From positions 1-64,000 of the forward strand of contig CABRLN010000002.1 in the NCBI GenBank assembly GCA_902471875.1: 64,000 nucleotides of DNA. The letters are read 5' to 3'. The notes beneath the pieces are model-generated. The model saw only the letters and a list, made by a program, of their open reading frames with translations, did no database searches and was not told the DNA's origin. Made by a program: the position numbers and the translations under genes. Below, one piece after another: positions 26,086 through 35,326 of this stretch (positions are counted from its first letter, which is position 1; the number at the start of each line of letters is the position of its first letter). Source of the DNA: an uncultured Clostridium sp. GTDB lineage: Bacteria; Bacillota; Clostridia; Oscillospirales; Acutalibacteraceae.

Positions 26086-29000
26086 ATGAAGTTTTTAGAC
26101 AATGTAATAGAAAAGGTGCCTGAATACAAGGTCTTACAAAAGGCGCTTAACGGTGGACACTGTGCCATAGCCGCAACAGGCTTAACAGGTGTACATAAAG
26201 CGCATATTATTAATTCACTCCCATTTTCTAAAGGAATGGGAGCATTTGTTGTTGCTTCAGATGAACACGAAGCACAGGTACTTGCAAACGACCTTACATC
26301 TATGGGGAAAAGCGCTTACATTTATCCTGTGCGTGACTTTATATACAGAGATGTTAACAGTAAGTCAAGAGAATATGAACATCAACGAATAAATGTGCTT
26401 TGTAAAATGATGGAAAATAATGCTGACGTTGTTATTACAACTATTGACGCTTTAGCACAGTTTACAATTCCTCCCCAGGTGTTAAAGCAAGCTACTTTGA
26501 CATTGTCAGGTGGGACAGAGGTATCGGTTGAAAATGTAACTGAAGCGCTTGTACTAAATGGTTATGAAAAATGCGATATAGTTGAAGGTGCAGGACAGTT
26601 TGCACAGCGTGGCGGCATTTTAGACCTCTTTATGCCTGATACCGAAAAACCTGTAAGAATAGAATTTTGGGGCGACGAAATTGACACAATAAATACTTTC
26701 GATATAGAAACACAGCGAAGATTAGATTATGTTGAAAATATAGTAATAACACCGTCGGTAGAAGTTTTAGTTAAAAATAAGAGCCAGCTTGCTGACAAAA
26801 TAGACGAAAAAATTAAGCTTTTAAAAGGTAAAAATTCAGCTAAAGCTAAAGAGATACTTCAAAATGAATCCGATACTTTAAGAAGCGGCGTAAACGTAGG
26901 CTCTATTGATAAATTTATTAATTTGATATACAACACTCATTCAACGCTTTTAGATTATATTGATAATAGACTTATTTTTATTTCAGAACAAACTAAAGTA
27001 AAGGCACGACAAAATTCTTTTTACATTCAATATAATGCAGAAATTAAAGATAATTTTGCTACTGGAACATTGTGCAAAGGTTTTGAAACTTACTGTCTTG
27101 AAAAATTTGAAGTGTGGGATTTCTTTGAAAAAAATACTGTAATTTTTCTTGATAATTTCACACACGGTTCATATGATATAAAGCTTAAGGAGCTCATAAG
27201 TTTTACTGCAAAACAGCTGTCATTGTGGAGCGGTTCCTATAATATTCTTAAAGAAGATTTAAATATGGACTTCAGCAGCAATATGACTATGGTAATTTTG
27301 GCAGGAACTGAAAAAAGCGCAATATCACTTGAACACCAGCTTAAAGATGATGGATTTCCTGCACATTATGTTACCGATATTTCTGAACCAATGCCAAATA
27401 ATATATATATAATGGAGGGCGCTCTGTCAGCAGGATTTGAGTACCCGTCTGCAAAATTTAAGCTTATGTCACACGGCGTTGTTTTTGCACCGCTTAAGAA
27501 AAAGCTTAAGCGCCCTAAAAATGCACAGCAAATATATTCTCTTGAAGAATTAAATATTAGTGACTACGTTGTGCACACAAAGTTTGGTATAGGTATATAC
27601 AAAGGAATTAATAAAATAGAAAATGATGGTATTATCAAGGACTATATAACTATCTTATACGCCAAAGATGACGAGCTTTATGTTCCTGTTACTCAGCTTG
27701 ACATGGTTTCAAAATACATCGGTCCTAAAGAGGATAACAAGGTTAAACTCAGCAAACTGGGTGGTACTGATTGGGCAAAAGCAAAATCAAAGGTACGCAG
27801 TGCAGTAAAGGATATAGCTCATGAGCTTACCAAGCTTTATGCCGAACGTATGAAAGCAAAGGGGTATGCATTTACAGCAGACAATGAATGGCATCACGAC
27901 TTTGCATCACATTTTGAATATGAAGAAACAAGCGACCAGATGCGGTGCATTGAAGAAATTACTTCTGACATGGAACGCACTGCACCAATGGACAGATTAT
28001 TGTGTGGTGATGTGGGTTTTGGTAAAACAGAGGTTGCCTTGCGTGCTGCATTTAAATGTGTAGCAGACTCAAAGCAATGCGCTCTTTTATGTCCTACAAC
28101 CATTTTGGCTTGGCAGCACTATCAAACAGCACTAAGAAGATTTGAGGGCTTTCCTGTAAAAATAGAGCTTCTTTCAAGATTTAGAACAACAGCACAACAA
28201 AATGAGGTTATAAAGGCTTTAAAAAGAGGTGAGGTTGATATGGTTATTGGCACTCACAGACTAATTTCAAAAGATATACAGTTCAGAGATTTAGGTCTTG
28301 TAATTATAGACGAAGAGCAACGCTTTGGTGTGGCACAAAAAGAAAGATTTAAAGAAATGTGTAAAAATATTGATGTTCTTACCCTTTCTGCTACTCCAAT
28401 TCCACGAACCTTAAATATGGCAATGAGTGGAATAAGAGATATGTCTGTTCTTGAAGAGGCACCACAAGACCGTCAGCCTGTACAAACCTATGTAATGGAA
28501 TATGACCGTGAGGTTATTTTTGATGCCATACGACGAGAATTAAGACGCGGAGGACAAGTGTTTTACTTGCACAACAACGTAGAAACAATTGAACGGTGTG
28601 CTTTTAATATATCAGAAGGCATTCCTGAGGCTAATGTAAGTGTTGGTCATGGTAAAATGAGTGAACAACAACTGTCAGAGGTTTGGCGTAAAATGCTTGA
28701 GCAAGAAATTAATGTGCTTGTATGTACAACAATTATAGAAACAGGTGTTGACATACCAAACGCTAACACTCTTATAATTGACAATGCTGACCATATGGGG
28801 CTTTCACAGCTGCATCAGCTTAGGGGTAGAGTAGGACGTTCTTCAAGAAGAGCATATGCATATTTTACCTTTAGACCTATGAAGGTATTAAGTGAAATTT
28901 CAGCAAAAAGACTTGCAGCTATTGAAGAGTTTACTGAATTTGGCAGCGGATTTAAAATAGCAATGCGTGACCTTGAAATAAGAGGTGCAGGAAATGTATT

Positions 29001-29526
29001 GGGTGCTCAGCAGCACGGTCATATGGAGGTTGTAGGATATGATATGTATCTTAAACTTCTAAACGAGGCTATACGAGAAGAAAGGGGAGAAGAAGTACTG
29101 CCGCAAGATATAGAATGTTCGGTAGATGTGCCGATTCCCGCACATATTCCTGATGATTATATTCCGTCTTTAAAACTTAGAATTGCAATGTACCGCAGAA
29201 TTGCCGATATACGAACAAAAGAGGATGCAGACGATGTAATTGATGAGCTTATAGACAGATTTGGTGATGTTCCACCGTCTGTAATGGGACTAATCGAAAT
29301 TGCACTTATACGAAACATTGCTTCATCTTATGGTGTTTACGAAATAAAGCAACAAGATACTTTAATCTTATTATATCTTGCAGATGTACGTACAAAAAAG
29401 GTTGCAGATTTGCTTGATAAATTATCAGGCCAGGCTATTTTAAAGCTGGAAAGTAAACCATATATACAGGTAAAGGTAAAAAAATACACGCCTCCTTTAA
29501 AAGCTTTAACGCAGATATTTAAATAA
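26086..29526 (+). CDS. mfd: Transcription-repair coupling factor
   Basis: A 1146-residue DNA translocase that removes stalled RNA polymerase and recruits UvrA. Order: UvrB-like N-terminal modules (1-330), the RNA-polymerase interaction domain (about 470-545, with YVVHTKFGIGIYKGI), the SF2 motor with Walker A GDVGFGKTE near 640 and the DEEQRFG box near 742, motif VI in RGRVGRS near 915, and the C-terminal regulatory domain. A TTG directly before the ATG belongs to the same frame; the ATG has AAGGAG 7 bases upstream. Confidence 0.97.
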   Translation: MKFLDNVIEKVPEYKVLQKALNGGHCAIAATGLTGVHKAHIINSLPFSKGMGAFVVASDEHEAQVLANDLTSMGKSAYIYPVRDFIYRDVNSKSREYEHQRINVLCKMMENNADVVITTIDALAQFTIPPQVLKQATLTLSGGTEVSVENVTEALVLNGYEKCDIVEGAGQFAQRGGILDLFMPDTEKPVRIEFWGDEIDTINTFDIETQRRLDYVENIVITPSVEVLVKNKSQLADKIDEKIKLLKGKNSAKAKEILQNESDTLRSGVNVGSIDKFINLIYNTHSTLLDYIDNRLIFISEQTKVKARQNSFYIQYNAEIKDNFATGTLCKGFETYCLEKFEVWDFFEKNTVIFLDNFTHGSYDIKLKELISFTAKQLSLWSGSYNILKEDLNMDFSSNMTMVILAGTEKSAISLEHQLKDDGFPAHYVTDISEPMPNNIYIMEGALSAGFEYPSAKFKLMSHGVVFAPLKKKLKRPKNAQQIYSLEELNISDYVVHTKFGIGIYKGINKIENDGIIKDYITILYAKDDELYVPVTQLDMVSKYIGPKEDNKVKLSKLGGTDWAKAKSKVRSAVKDIAHELTKLYAERMKAKGYAFTADNEWHHDFASHFEYEETSDQMRCIEEITSDMERTAPMDRLLCGDVGFGKTEVALRAAFKCVADSKQCALLCPTTILAWQHYQTALRRFEGFPVKIELLSRFRTTAQQNEVIKALKRGEVDMVIGTHRLISKDIQFRDLGLVIIDEEQRFGVAQKERFKEMCKNIDVLTLSATPIPRTLNMAMSGIRDMSVLEEAPQDRQPVQTYVMEYDREVIFDAIRRELRRGGQVFYLHNNVETIERCAFNISEGIPEANVSVGHGKMSEQQLSEVWRKMLEQEINVLVCTTIIETGVDIPNANTLIIDNADHMGLSQLHQLRGRVGRSSRRAYAYFTFRPMKVLSEISAKRLAAIEEFTEFGSGFKIAMRDLEIRGAGNVLGAQQHGHMEVVGYDMYLKLLNEAIREERGEEVLPQDIECSVDVPIPAHIPDDYIPSLKLRIAMYRRIADIRTKEDADDVIDELIDRFGDVPPSVMGLIEIALIRNIASSYGVYEIKQQDTLILLYLADVRTKKVADLLDKLSGQAILKLESKPYIQVKVKKYTPPLKALTQIFK

Positions 29527-29561
29527 AATATATTTTGCAGATATTTATTTACTATAAAAAG

Positions 29562-29590
29562 TTTACTTTTTTACAAAAATTTGCTATACT
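29562..29590 (+). promoter_or_regulatory. SigA-type promoter for the 64-residue protein
   Basis: TTTACT at 29562-29567, 17 bases, TATACT at 29585-29590, 34 bases before the ATG. Confidence 0.6.
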
Positions 29591-29624
29591 CATTTTATAA
29601 TTATAAATTAGTGAGGTAAGGTAT

Positions 29625-29819
29625 ATGAAAAATAGATTATCTGTTATTTACTCTGTAATAGTAGTTCTGGTAACAATTTTTACATCTGCAATATCATCAT
29701 TGGCATATAATTCTTTATCGGTTGGTACCGGTGACAGTACCACAATAATTATTGTAATTTTAGCAATAGTTATGATTGCTGCAGTGGTGTCAATAATACT
29801 CCTGTCACGCAAAAAATAA
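29625..29819 (+). CDS. Small exported protein with sorting-signal-like tail
   Basis: A 64-residue protein with a signal peptide (about 1-27, ending SSLAY), a linker of only about 9 residues, and a C-terminal GTGDSTT followed by a 22-residue hydrophobic segment and RKK. The second half looks like the hydrophobic and charged part of a cell-wall sorting signal, with VGTGD where an (L/N)PxTG motif would be. It has its own promoter, a GAGG-containing ribosome binding site and a terminator, so it is probably real. Function unknown; it could equally be a two-helix membrane peptide. Confidence 0.65.
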   Translation: MKNRLSVIYSVIVVLVTIFTSAISSLAYNSLSVGTGDSTTIIIVILAIVMIAAVVSIILLSRKK

Positions 29820-29928
29820 TTTTAATTTTATATGAGATTTTAAATTTAATTTGCAAAAGTTCATAAGAGGTTAATATTGCTCGACCTATAAAAGAAATCT
29901 TGAAAGTTTGGCAATGTATTACCAGCAT

Positions 29929-29954
29929 AAAGGGCCGCACACAAGCGGCTCTTT
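29929..29954 (+). terminator. Terminator-like hairpin
   Basis: Ten-bp arms 29929-29938 and 29945-29954 (one G-T pair), GC-rich, 6-nt loop, followed by ATTACTTG. It probably ends the transcript of the 64-residue protein about 110 bases upstream. Confidence 0.55.
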
Positions 29955-30053
29955 ATTACTTGTTCCTTACCCATAAAAGGGTCTTTGCTATCCATTTTAT
30001 TATTGTATTGCTCTTTTTTATGCAGTAATATTTCCCTCATTCATAAAATCATC

Positions 30054-30084
30054 AAAAAAACTCCCCTCAAAAAAGAGGGGAGTT
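30054..30084 (-). terminator. Terminator of the transketolase genes
   Basis: Ten-bp perfect arms 30059-30068 and 30075-30084. On the minus strand the stem is followed by a run of T (complement of 30054-30060), 15 bases after the tkt stop. Confidence 0.9.
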
Positions 30085-30099
30085 AAGTATATATTTTAA

Positions 30100-31050
30100 T
30101 TAGTTTTCAGACTTTACAATGTCCTCAACAACCTTTTCAATGTTGCTTTGACACAAGCCGAAAATTTCAAGTAGCTCTTTAGCAGGACCTGAATAACCAA
30201 ATTCGTCATTTACGCCAATTTTAGTAACTTTTACAGGACACTCAGCAGAAACAACATCGCATACAGCATCGCCTAAACCACCAATTACATTATGTTCTTC
30301 AACAGTAACAATTCTGCCTGTTTCCTGTGCCGCCTTAATAACAATATCTCTGTCAATAGGCTTAATAGTATGAATGTTTATAAGTCTTGCGTTTATACCT
30401 TTTTTTTCAAGTGATTTAACAGCCTTTAAAGCTTCATTTACAACAAGCCCTGTTGCAATAACTGTAATATCATTGCCCTCATGCAGCGTTATGCCTTTAC
30501 CAAGTTCAAACTTGTAGTTGTCAGGGTCGTTAAAGCTGTCAATAGCCAGTCTGCCCAAACGAATATAAACAGGACCATTATATTCATATGCTGCTTTTAC
30601 AGCCTCTATCATTTCGTAGTGATCAGCAGGGTTAAGTACAACCATACCGGGAATTGCTCTCATAATGGCAATATCTTCAATACATTGGTGTGTTGCACCA
30701 TCTTCTCCGGTTGAAATACCTGCGTGTGATCCGGCAATTTTAACATTCAGTTTTGGATATGCAACGGAATTTCTTATCTGTTCAAATGCTCTGCCTGTTG
30801 CAAACATTGCAAAAGAAGCAGCAAACGGTTTTTTGCCAGCAGCTGCCAAACCGGCAGCCACACCAATCATATTACCTTCTGCAATACCGCAGTTTATAAA
30901 ACGCTCAGGAAATTCTTTTTTAAATATACCGGTTTTAGTTGCAGCAGCTAAGTCTGCATCAAGTACAACTATGTCGTCATGTGTTTTAGCCAGCTCGCAT
31001 AGTGCAAGACCAAAGCTTTCTCTTGTTGCTTTATTGATAACCTGTGCCAT
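30100..31050 (-). CDS. Transketolase, C-terminal half
   Basis: A 316-residue subunit with the pyrimidine-binding domain (FINCGIAEGNMIGVAAG, containing the catalytic Glu, near residues 51-67) and the C-terminal transketolase domain (IVTVEEHNVIGGLGD near 249). Together with the upstream half it forms a complete transketolase for the non-oxidative pentose phosphate pathway. Splitting into two genes is common in Clostridia and archaea. Its ATG overlaps the stop of the N-terminal half by one base. Confidence 0.92.
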   Translation of the reverse strand: MAQVINKATRESFGLALCELAKTHDDIVVLDADLAAATKTGIFKKEFPERFINCGIAEGNMIGVAAGLAAAGKKPFAASFAMFATGRAFEQIRNSVAYPKLNVKIAGSHAGISTGEDGATHQCIEDIAIMRAIPGMVVLNPADHYEMIEAVKAAYEYNGPVYIRLGRLAIDSFNDPDNYKFELGKGITLHEGNDITVIATGLVVNEALKAVKSLEKKGINARLINIHTIKPIDRDIVIKAAQETGRIVTVEEHNVIGGLGDAVCDVVSAECPVKVTKIGVNDEFGYSGPAKELLEIFGLCQSNIEKVVEDIVKSEN

Positions 31051-31898
31051 TATACAAGTGCCTCCAACTCTTTTAGTTTTGCCTCAAGTTCGGCCATTGC
31101 AATTTCGTACTGTTCTTTGTTTGGTGCAGTACCGTGCCAGCCAACTTGGTTTTCCATATAAGAAACATCCTTACCCTTAACAGTGTTTGCTATAATTACA
31201 GTAGGTTTGCCTGAAACAGCTTTAGCGTTTTGAAAAGCATCATCAATTTCGTCAAAATTGTGACCATTAATTTTAATAACATTAAAACCGAACGAGACGA
31301 ACTTTTCGTCAAGCGGTTCAATACCTCCAATTTCAGCAACAGTACCATCAATTTGCAAACCGTTGCAATCAACAATAAAGCAAATGTTATCCAGTTTTTT
31401 ATGTGCTGCAAACATAGCAGCTTCCCAAACCTGTCCTTCTTCACATTCACCATCGCCAAGCAGAGTATAAACACGGTAGTCTTTATTGTCAAGCTTTGCG
31501 GCCAATGCCATACCACAGGCAGCCGAAACTCCTTGACCAAGAGAACCTGAACTCATATCAATACCAGGGGTACCTTTCATATCAGGATGACCCTGAAGCA
31601 TAGCACCAACGTGGCGTAGTGTTGTAAGCTCGTCCCATTTAAAATATCCTTTTAATGCAAGAGTAGCATATAGGCTTGGGCAGCAATGACCCTTTGAAAG
31701 TACAAATCTGTCACGGTCACTCCATTGCGGATTAGTAGGGTCAACATTCATTTCTTTAAAATAAAGATAAGTGTAGATGTCGGCAGCCGACAAAGAACCA
31801 CCCGGATGACCTGATTTTGCATTGAATGTGCCTATAATAGCACCCATACGGGACTTACAGGCTAAAATCTGAAGCTGCAGTTTTTCTGCACTGTTCAT
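31050..31898 (-). CDS. Transketolase, N-terminal half
   Basis: A 282-residue subunit carrying the TPP diphosphate-binding domain: GHPGGSLSAADI near residue 30, the GDGECEEGQVWEA metal-binding motif near 139 and CNGLQIDGTV near 170. An ORF extends to a TTG at 31919, but the minus-strand AAAGGA is 10 bases before the ATG at 31898 and lies inside that longer version, so 31898 is preferred. Translationally coupled to the C-terminal half. Confidence 0.92.
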   Translation of the reverse strand: MNSAEKLQLQILACKSRMGAIIGTFNAKSGHPGGSLSAADIYTYLYFKEMNVDPTNPQWSDRDRFVLSKGHCCPSLYATLALKGYFKWDELTTLRHVGAMLQGHPDMKGTPGIDMSSGSLGQGVSAACGMALAAKLDNKDYRVYTLLGDGECEEGQVWEAAMFAAHKKLDNICFIVDCNGLQIDGTVAEIGGIEPLDEKFVSFGFNVIKINGHNFDEIDDAFQNAKAVSGKPTVIIANTVKGKDVSYMENQVGWHGTAPNKEQYEIAMAELEAKLKELEALV

Positions 31899-31962
31899 AG
31901 CACAAACTTCCTTTCTCAAACACCCTGCACTGCTGCACAGGAAAATAATCTTGCTATAGATA

Positions 31963-31990
31963 ATTATAATTGTGTTAATTAATTTATCAA
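31963..31990 (-). promoter_or_regulatory. Promoter for the split transketolase
   Basis: On the minus strand, TTGATA at 31990-31985, 16 bases, TATAAT at 31968-31963, about 65 bases before the ATG. Confidence 0.6.
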
Positions 31991-32116
31991 AAAGTATAAT
32001 TACACAATTATAAAAATAACAAATATATTATATATGAAAATTCTTTTTAATACAAGTACCTTTTTAAAGGTTTTTGTAGTTAACTGTCGCATGTTGAATA
32101 TTACTTTACAATATAA

Positions 32117-32968
32117 TCATATTTTGTTTTTTAAGTGTATGTCAACAAATACGGGAGTATGTTTTTCAAAATATGTGTATGCTTTAAAACCTATGCTGTT
32201 TAGCAAATGCAAACCTTCGTTAATACCCTTGCCAAGATCAGCAGTTTTATGAGCGTCAGACCCTATTGTAATAAGATGACCTCCAGCATTTTTATATCTT
32301 TCAAGTAAAAATCTGTCAGGCATTGTTGTGCCAAGTTCTTGACGCAGTCCTGAAGTGTTAACCTCAAGTGCTTTATTATTTTTAATAAGGGTTTTAAATA
32401 TTTCATCAATAATAACTATATAATCAGCAATATCTATATTAATTTTATGTTTTCCGGAAATATAACGCAATGGATAAGTAAGGTGGGCAAGGCTGTCAAA
32501 TTTATTCCAATTTGCCACTTCTAAAACCTCATTAAAATATGTATATAGCAGCTTTTGGGCCGATTTTTCTGTATATTCAAGCCAGTAAAAATCCTGCATT
32601 CTGCGCACATTGTGAACAGAAGCAAGAATAAAATCGAATTGGTCCAGAGCTAATGCTTCATCTGCACCTGACAGGTTTTGCATAGCCTGTCCAAGTTCAA
32701 TTCCCCTTAACAATTTGAGCTTGCCGTTATATTTTTTTTGACTTGCTTTCATATGTATAATTGACTGCGGTATTAGTTTTTTAAAATCACCAAATTCACT
32801 GTCCTGTGGATTATCCCAACCGTTCACCTCACAATGGTCGGTAATTGTCACAACGTCAATACCTAACTCTATTGCTCTTTCACATATATCATCAGTTTCT
32901 TCACAGCCGTCAAAGCTCCACTTACTGTGACAATGACAGTCACAAATAAAATCAAAATCGTAACTCAA
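32117..32968 (-). CDS. PHP-domain histidinol-phosphatase-like protein
   Basis: A 283-residue PHP metallophosphoesterase. Metal ligands appear as CHCHSKWS near residues 10-17, the TITDHCEVNGW segment near 40-50, and the late TIGSDAHKTADLG. These fit the HisK-type histidinol-phosphate phosphatase family. The his operon in this window has no other histidinol phosphatase, which makes that role attractive, but PHP phosphatases also act on other substrates. The start is TTG with AAGGTGA about 7 bases upstream. Confidence 0.8.
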   Translation of the reverse strand: MSYDFDFICDCHCHSKWSFDGCEETDDICERAIELGIDVVTITDHCEVNGWDNPQDSEFGDFKKLIPQSIIHMKASQKKYNGKLKLLRGIELGQAMQNLSGADEALALDQFDFILASVHNVRRMQDFYWLEYTEKSAQKLLYTYFNEVLEVANWNKFDSLAHLTYPLRYISGKHKINIDIADYIVIIDEIFKTLIKNNKALEVNTSGLRQELGTTMPDRFLLERYKNAGGHLITIGSDAHKTADLGKGINEGLHLLNSIGFKAYTYFEKHTPVFVDIHLKNKI

Positions 32969-33112
32969 TAGTTTTCACCTTACTTTTATTAATCTAAAAT
33001 AAAACATATAGAGGATAGGGGAGATAAATCAAATATCAATATATTAAAACACATCGAAGTATTGCAAAAAATGTTTTGCAACACCTGCAATTAATAGTAC
33101 TAAACATAGAAA

Positions 33113-33132
33113 CAGGGCGGATAACCGCCCTG
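33113..33132 (-). terminator. Terminator after the YebC gene
   Basis: Eight-bp GC-rich perfect arms 33113-33120 and 33125-33132 with a 4-nt loop, 6 bases beyond the stop on the minus strand; a short TTTCTATGTT follows. Confidence 0.7.
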
Positions 33133-33138
33133 AAAACA

Positions 33139-33873
33139 TTATTCCATTTCCCAGTTATGCCAAACATTTTGAACATCGTCGTTATCTTCAAGATTATCCA
33201 AAAGCTTTTGCATTTTTGTAACCGCTTCTTCATCTTCAAGTTTAGTATATGTTGATGGAACCATTTCAACCTCTGCACTGGCAAAAGTATAACCCATATT
33301 TGTAAGAGCTTCATTTACCTGACTGAAATCTGCAGGTTCTGTGTAAATTGTAAAAATATCTGCCTCAGTTTCAATATCAGCCGCACCGCATTCAAGAGCA
33401 TCTTCCATAACCTTGTCTTCATCAGCTTCACATTCTTCACGGTCAATAATAAGAACCCCTTTTTGTGAGAACATAAAAGATACACAACCCGGTGTACCCA
33501 TGTTTCCACCAAATTTATCAAAGTAGTGTCTTACGTCACCCGCTGTACGATTGCGGTTGTCGGTAAGTGTTTCAACAATTACTGCAATACCGCTCGGACC
33601 GTAACCTTCGTATGTAATTGCCTCATAATTGTTGGCGTCACCTTCACCAGAAGCCTTTTTTATAATTCTTTCAATGTTATCATTAGGTACATTATTAGCC
33701 TTTGCTTTTGCAATACAATCTCTTAATTTTGAGTTTACAGTAGGGTCGGCACTGCCTCCATCTCTTACGGCTACTGCAAGCTCACGACCAATTTTAGTAA
33801 AAATTTTTGCTCTTGCAGCATCATTTTTGCCCTTTTTTTGCTTAATTGTACTCCATTTATTATGTCCTGACAT
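33139..33873 (-). CDS. YebC/PmpR family protein
   Basis: A 244-residue YebC-family protein, shown by GHNKWSTIKQKKGKNDAARAKIF at the start (residues 3-25, with the family's basic surface) and the following KIGRELAVAVRDGG. Members have been described as transcription regulators and, more recently, as factors that relieve ribosome stalling at proline-rich sequences. Length is normal. GGGAGG precedes the ATG. It stands alone with its own promoter and terminator. Confidence 0.93.
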   Translation of the reverse strand: MSGHNKWSTIKQKKGKNDAARAKIFTKIGRELAVAVRDGGSADPTVNSKLRDCIAKAKANNVPNDNIERIIKKASGEGDANNYEAITYEGYGPSGIAVIVETLTDNRNRTAGDVRHYFDKFGGNMGTPGCVSFMFSQKGVLIIDREECEADEDKVMEDALECGAADIETEADIFTIYTEPADFSQVNEALTNMGYTFASAEVEMVPSTYTKLEDEEAVTKMQKLLDNLEDNDDVQNVWHNWEME

Positions 33874-33904
33874 TTAAAAATCCTCCCTAAAATCAGTTAT
33901 ATTT

Positions 33905-33933
33905 ATCATATCATATAATGTAATTATTTGCAA
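33905..33933 (-). promoter_or_regulatory. Possible promoter for the YebC gene
   Basis: Minus strand: TTGCAA at 33933-33928, 17 bases, TATGAT at 33910-33905, about 32 bases before the ATG. Confidence 0.5.
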
Positions 33934-34004
33934 TACAGCATTGACAATAATTATTTTCTTTACTACAATTTATACATAATAATTGTATGTGTATATTAAA
34001 TAGG

Positions 34005-34038
34005 GTAAAAAAATAGGCAACTGTGTTAGCAGCTGCCT
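34005..34038 (-). terminator. Terminator after the AraC regulator
   Basis: Arms 34015-34023 and 34030-34038 with one mismatch, loop TGTTAG. On the minus strand the stem is followed by a T-rich run (complement of 34006-34014). Confidence 0.7.
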
Positions 34039-34051
34039 GTAAAATTAAATT

Positions 34052-34972
34052 TTACTTCAAAGAAAGAGTAAGCTTTTTGTTCATTTTTTCTTCAAGCTTA
34101 GCATTTTTTCTTATTTCTTTAGGGGTAGTACCGTAAATCTTTTTAAAATCTCTGTTAAATAATGAAATGTTGTTATAACCCACTGCTGTAGCAATATCTA
34201 AAATATTGTAACGTGTTGTTTCAAGCAATTCAACAGCCTTTGTTAAACGACATTTATTAATATAACTAATACATGTTGTATGTGTGTATTCTCTAAACAG
34301 CTTCATAAAATGGCTGCTGCTTATTCCCACATGCTCTGAAATTTCATCAACAGTTAAAGATCTGTTGTAATTTTGGTCAATAAAGTCAATAGCATTGCAA
34401 ATTGCATTTTCACTCTTATACTTAGATTTTTCTTGATTACTTCTTTTGTTAATATGACCATTTTTAAACAAACACAAGAAATAGCTTAAAACAGAAATTT
34501 TAAGCTCAAGCTCAAATAGATTTTCACCATTTTCTATAAGCTCTTTAACTTTAAAAAGATAATTTTTTAATTCTTCGTAAGCTTCATTGTCAGAAGTAAT
34601 TACACAAGTAACCTCTGCATCACCTTGCTTTAATGGTCTAAAATATTTTTCAGTACAACAACCGGAATTTTCAGTATATAAAAAACTTGGCAAAATAGCT
34701 ATAGTAGTATATTCAAGCTTTTTACATGACTTGTACATAGAGTGAACTATGTCCGGTTTAAGATAAACAATATCGCCGGTTTTTGCACTATGCTTTTTTC
34801 CGTCAATATAATAATCACAGGTGCCGTTATTTATGTAGTGAATTTCAATTTCCATATGATGATGTGGCATAATGAAATCATTTTCAACAATTGCACACTC
34901 TTCAATTTCAACAGGAAGATGTCTGTCCCCGTATTCTCTTCCCAGCACATTGTTGAATCGTCTGTTATTCAT
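34052..34972 (-). CDS. AraC-family regulator with cupin domain
   Basis: A 306-residue transcription regulator. The N-terminal cupin domain (about residues 20-100, with MPHHHMEIEIHYI and GDIVYLKPDIVHS) would bind a small ligand, often a sugar. Two helix-turn-helix motifs of the AraC/XylS type lie at about 195-290, including ISSSHFMKLFREYT and ATAVGYNNISLFNRDFKK. Minus-strand AAAAGGAG precedes the ATG. The adjacent gene on the other side is a AAA+ ATPase, so the target is not obvious. Confidence 0.9.
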   Translation of the reverse strand: MNNRRFNNVLGREYGDRHLPVEIEECAIVENDFIMPHHHMEIEIHYINNGTCDYYIDGKKHSAKTGDIVYLKPDIVHSMYKSCKKLEYTTIAILPSFLYTENSGCCTEKYFRPLKQGDAEVTCVITSDNEAYEELKNYLFKVKELIENGENLFELELKISVLSYFLCLFKNGHINKRSNQEKSKYKSENAICNAIDFIDQNYNRSLTVDEISEHVGISSSHFMKLFREYTHTTCISYINKCRLTKAVELLETTRYNILDIATAVGYNNISLFNRDFKKIYGTTPKEIRKNAKLEEKMNKKLTLSLK

Positions 34973-35326
34973 AATAATTCTCCTTTTTATATTGCACTAT
35001 TTCGTGAAAAAGCATACTTTACTAATTAAACAAATTATAACACATAGTTATATAATAATCAATATAATGAGGCAAAAAATTTTCTAATTTCGCAAATTTT
35101 TAGTTCAAATCTATTTTAAATTATTAAAATTATGGTAAAATTTAACAAAATATAATTAATTATCACTAACAAATTTTATGTGAAATATTCATTAATATGC
35201 TATTTTATTGAGTTTTCTTCTAATGAATAATAACAATATATTTTTTATGTTGTTTTAGCAAGTTGACACTTTAATACTGCGGTGGTAAAATTTGAATAAT
35301 TAATGATAAAGTTTGGAGTGTTAATA
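34973..35326. other. Divergent intergenic region, AraC/AAA+ genes
   Basis: About 350 very AT-rich bases between divergent genes. The only clear element is the promoter at 35263-35291. I see no other structure in it. Confidence 0.5.
35263..35291 (+). promoter_or_regulatory. Strong SigA-type promoter for the DUF815 gene
   Basis: TTGACA at 35263-35268, 17 bases, TAAAAT at 35286-35291, about 35 bases before the start codon. Confidence 0.75.

Noticed and set aside
33062..33079. Inverted repeat TTGCAAAA/TTTTGCAA after the YebC gene
   Set aside because: Short, A-T rich and without a gene or promoter that it could serve; probably chance.
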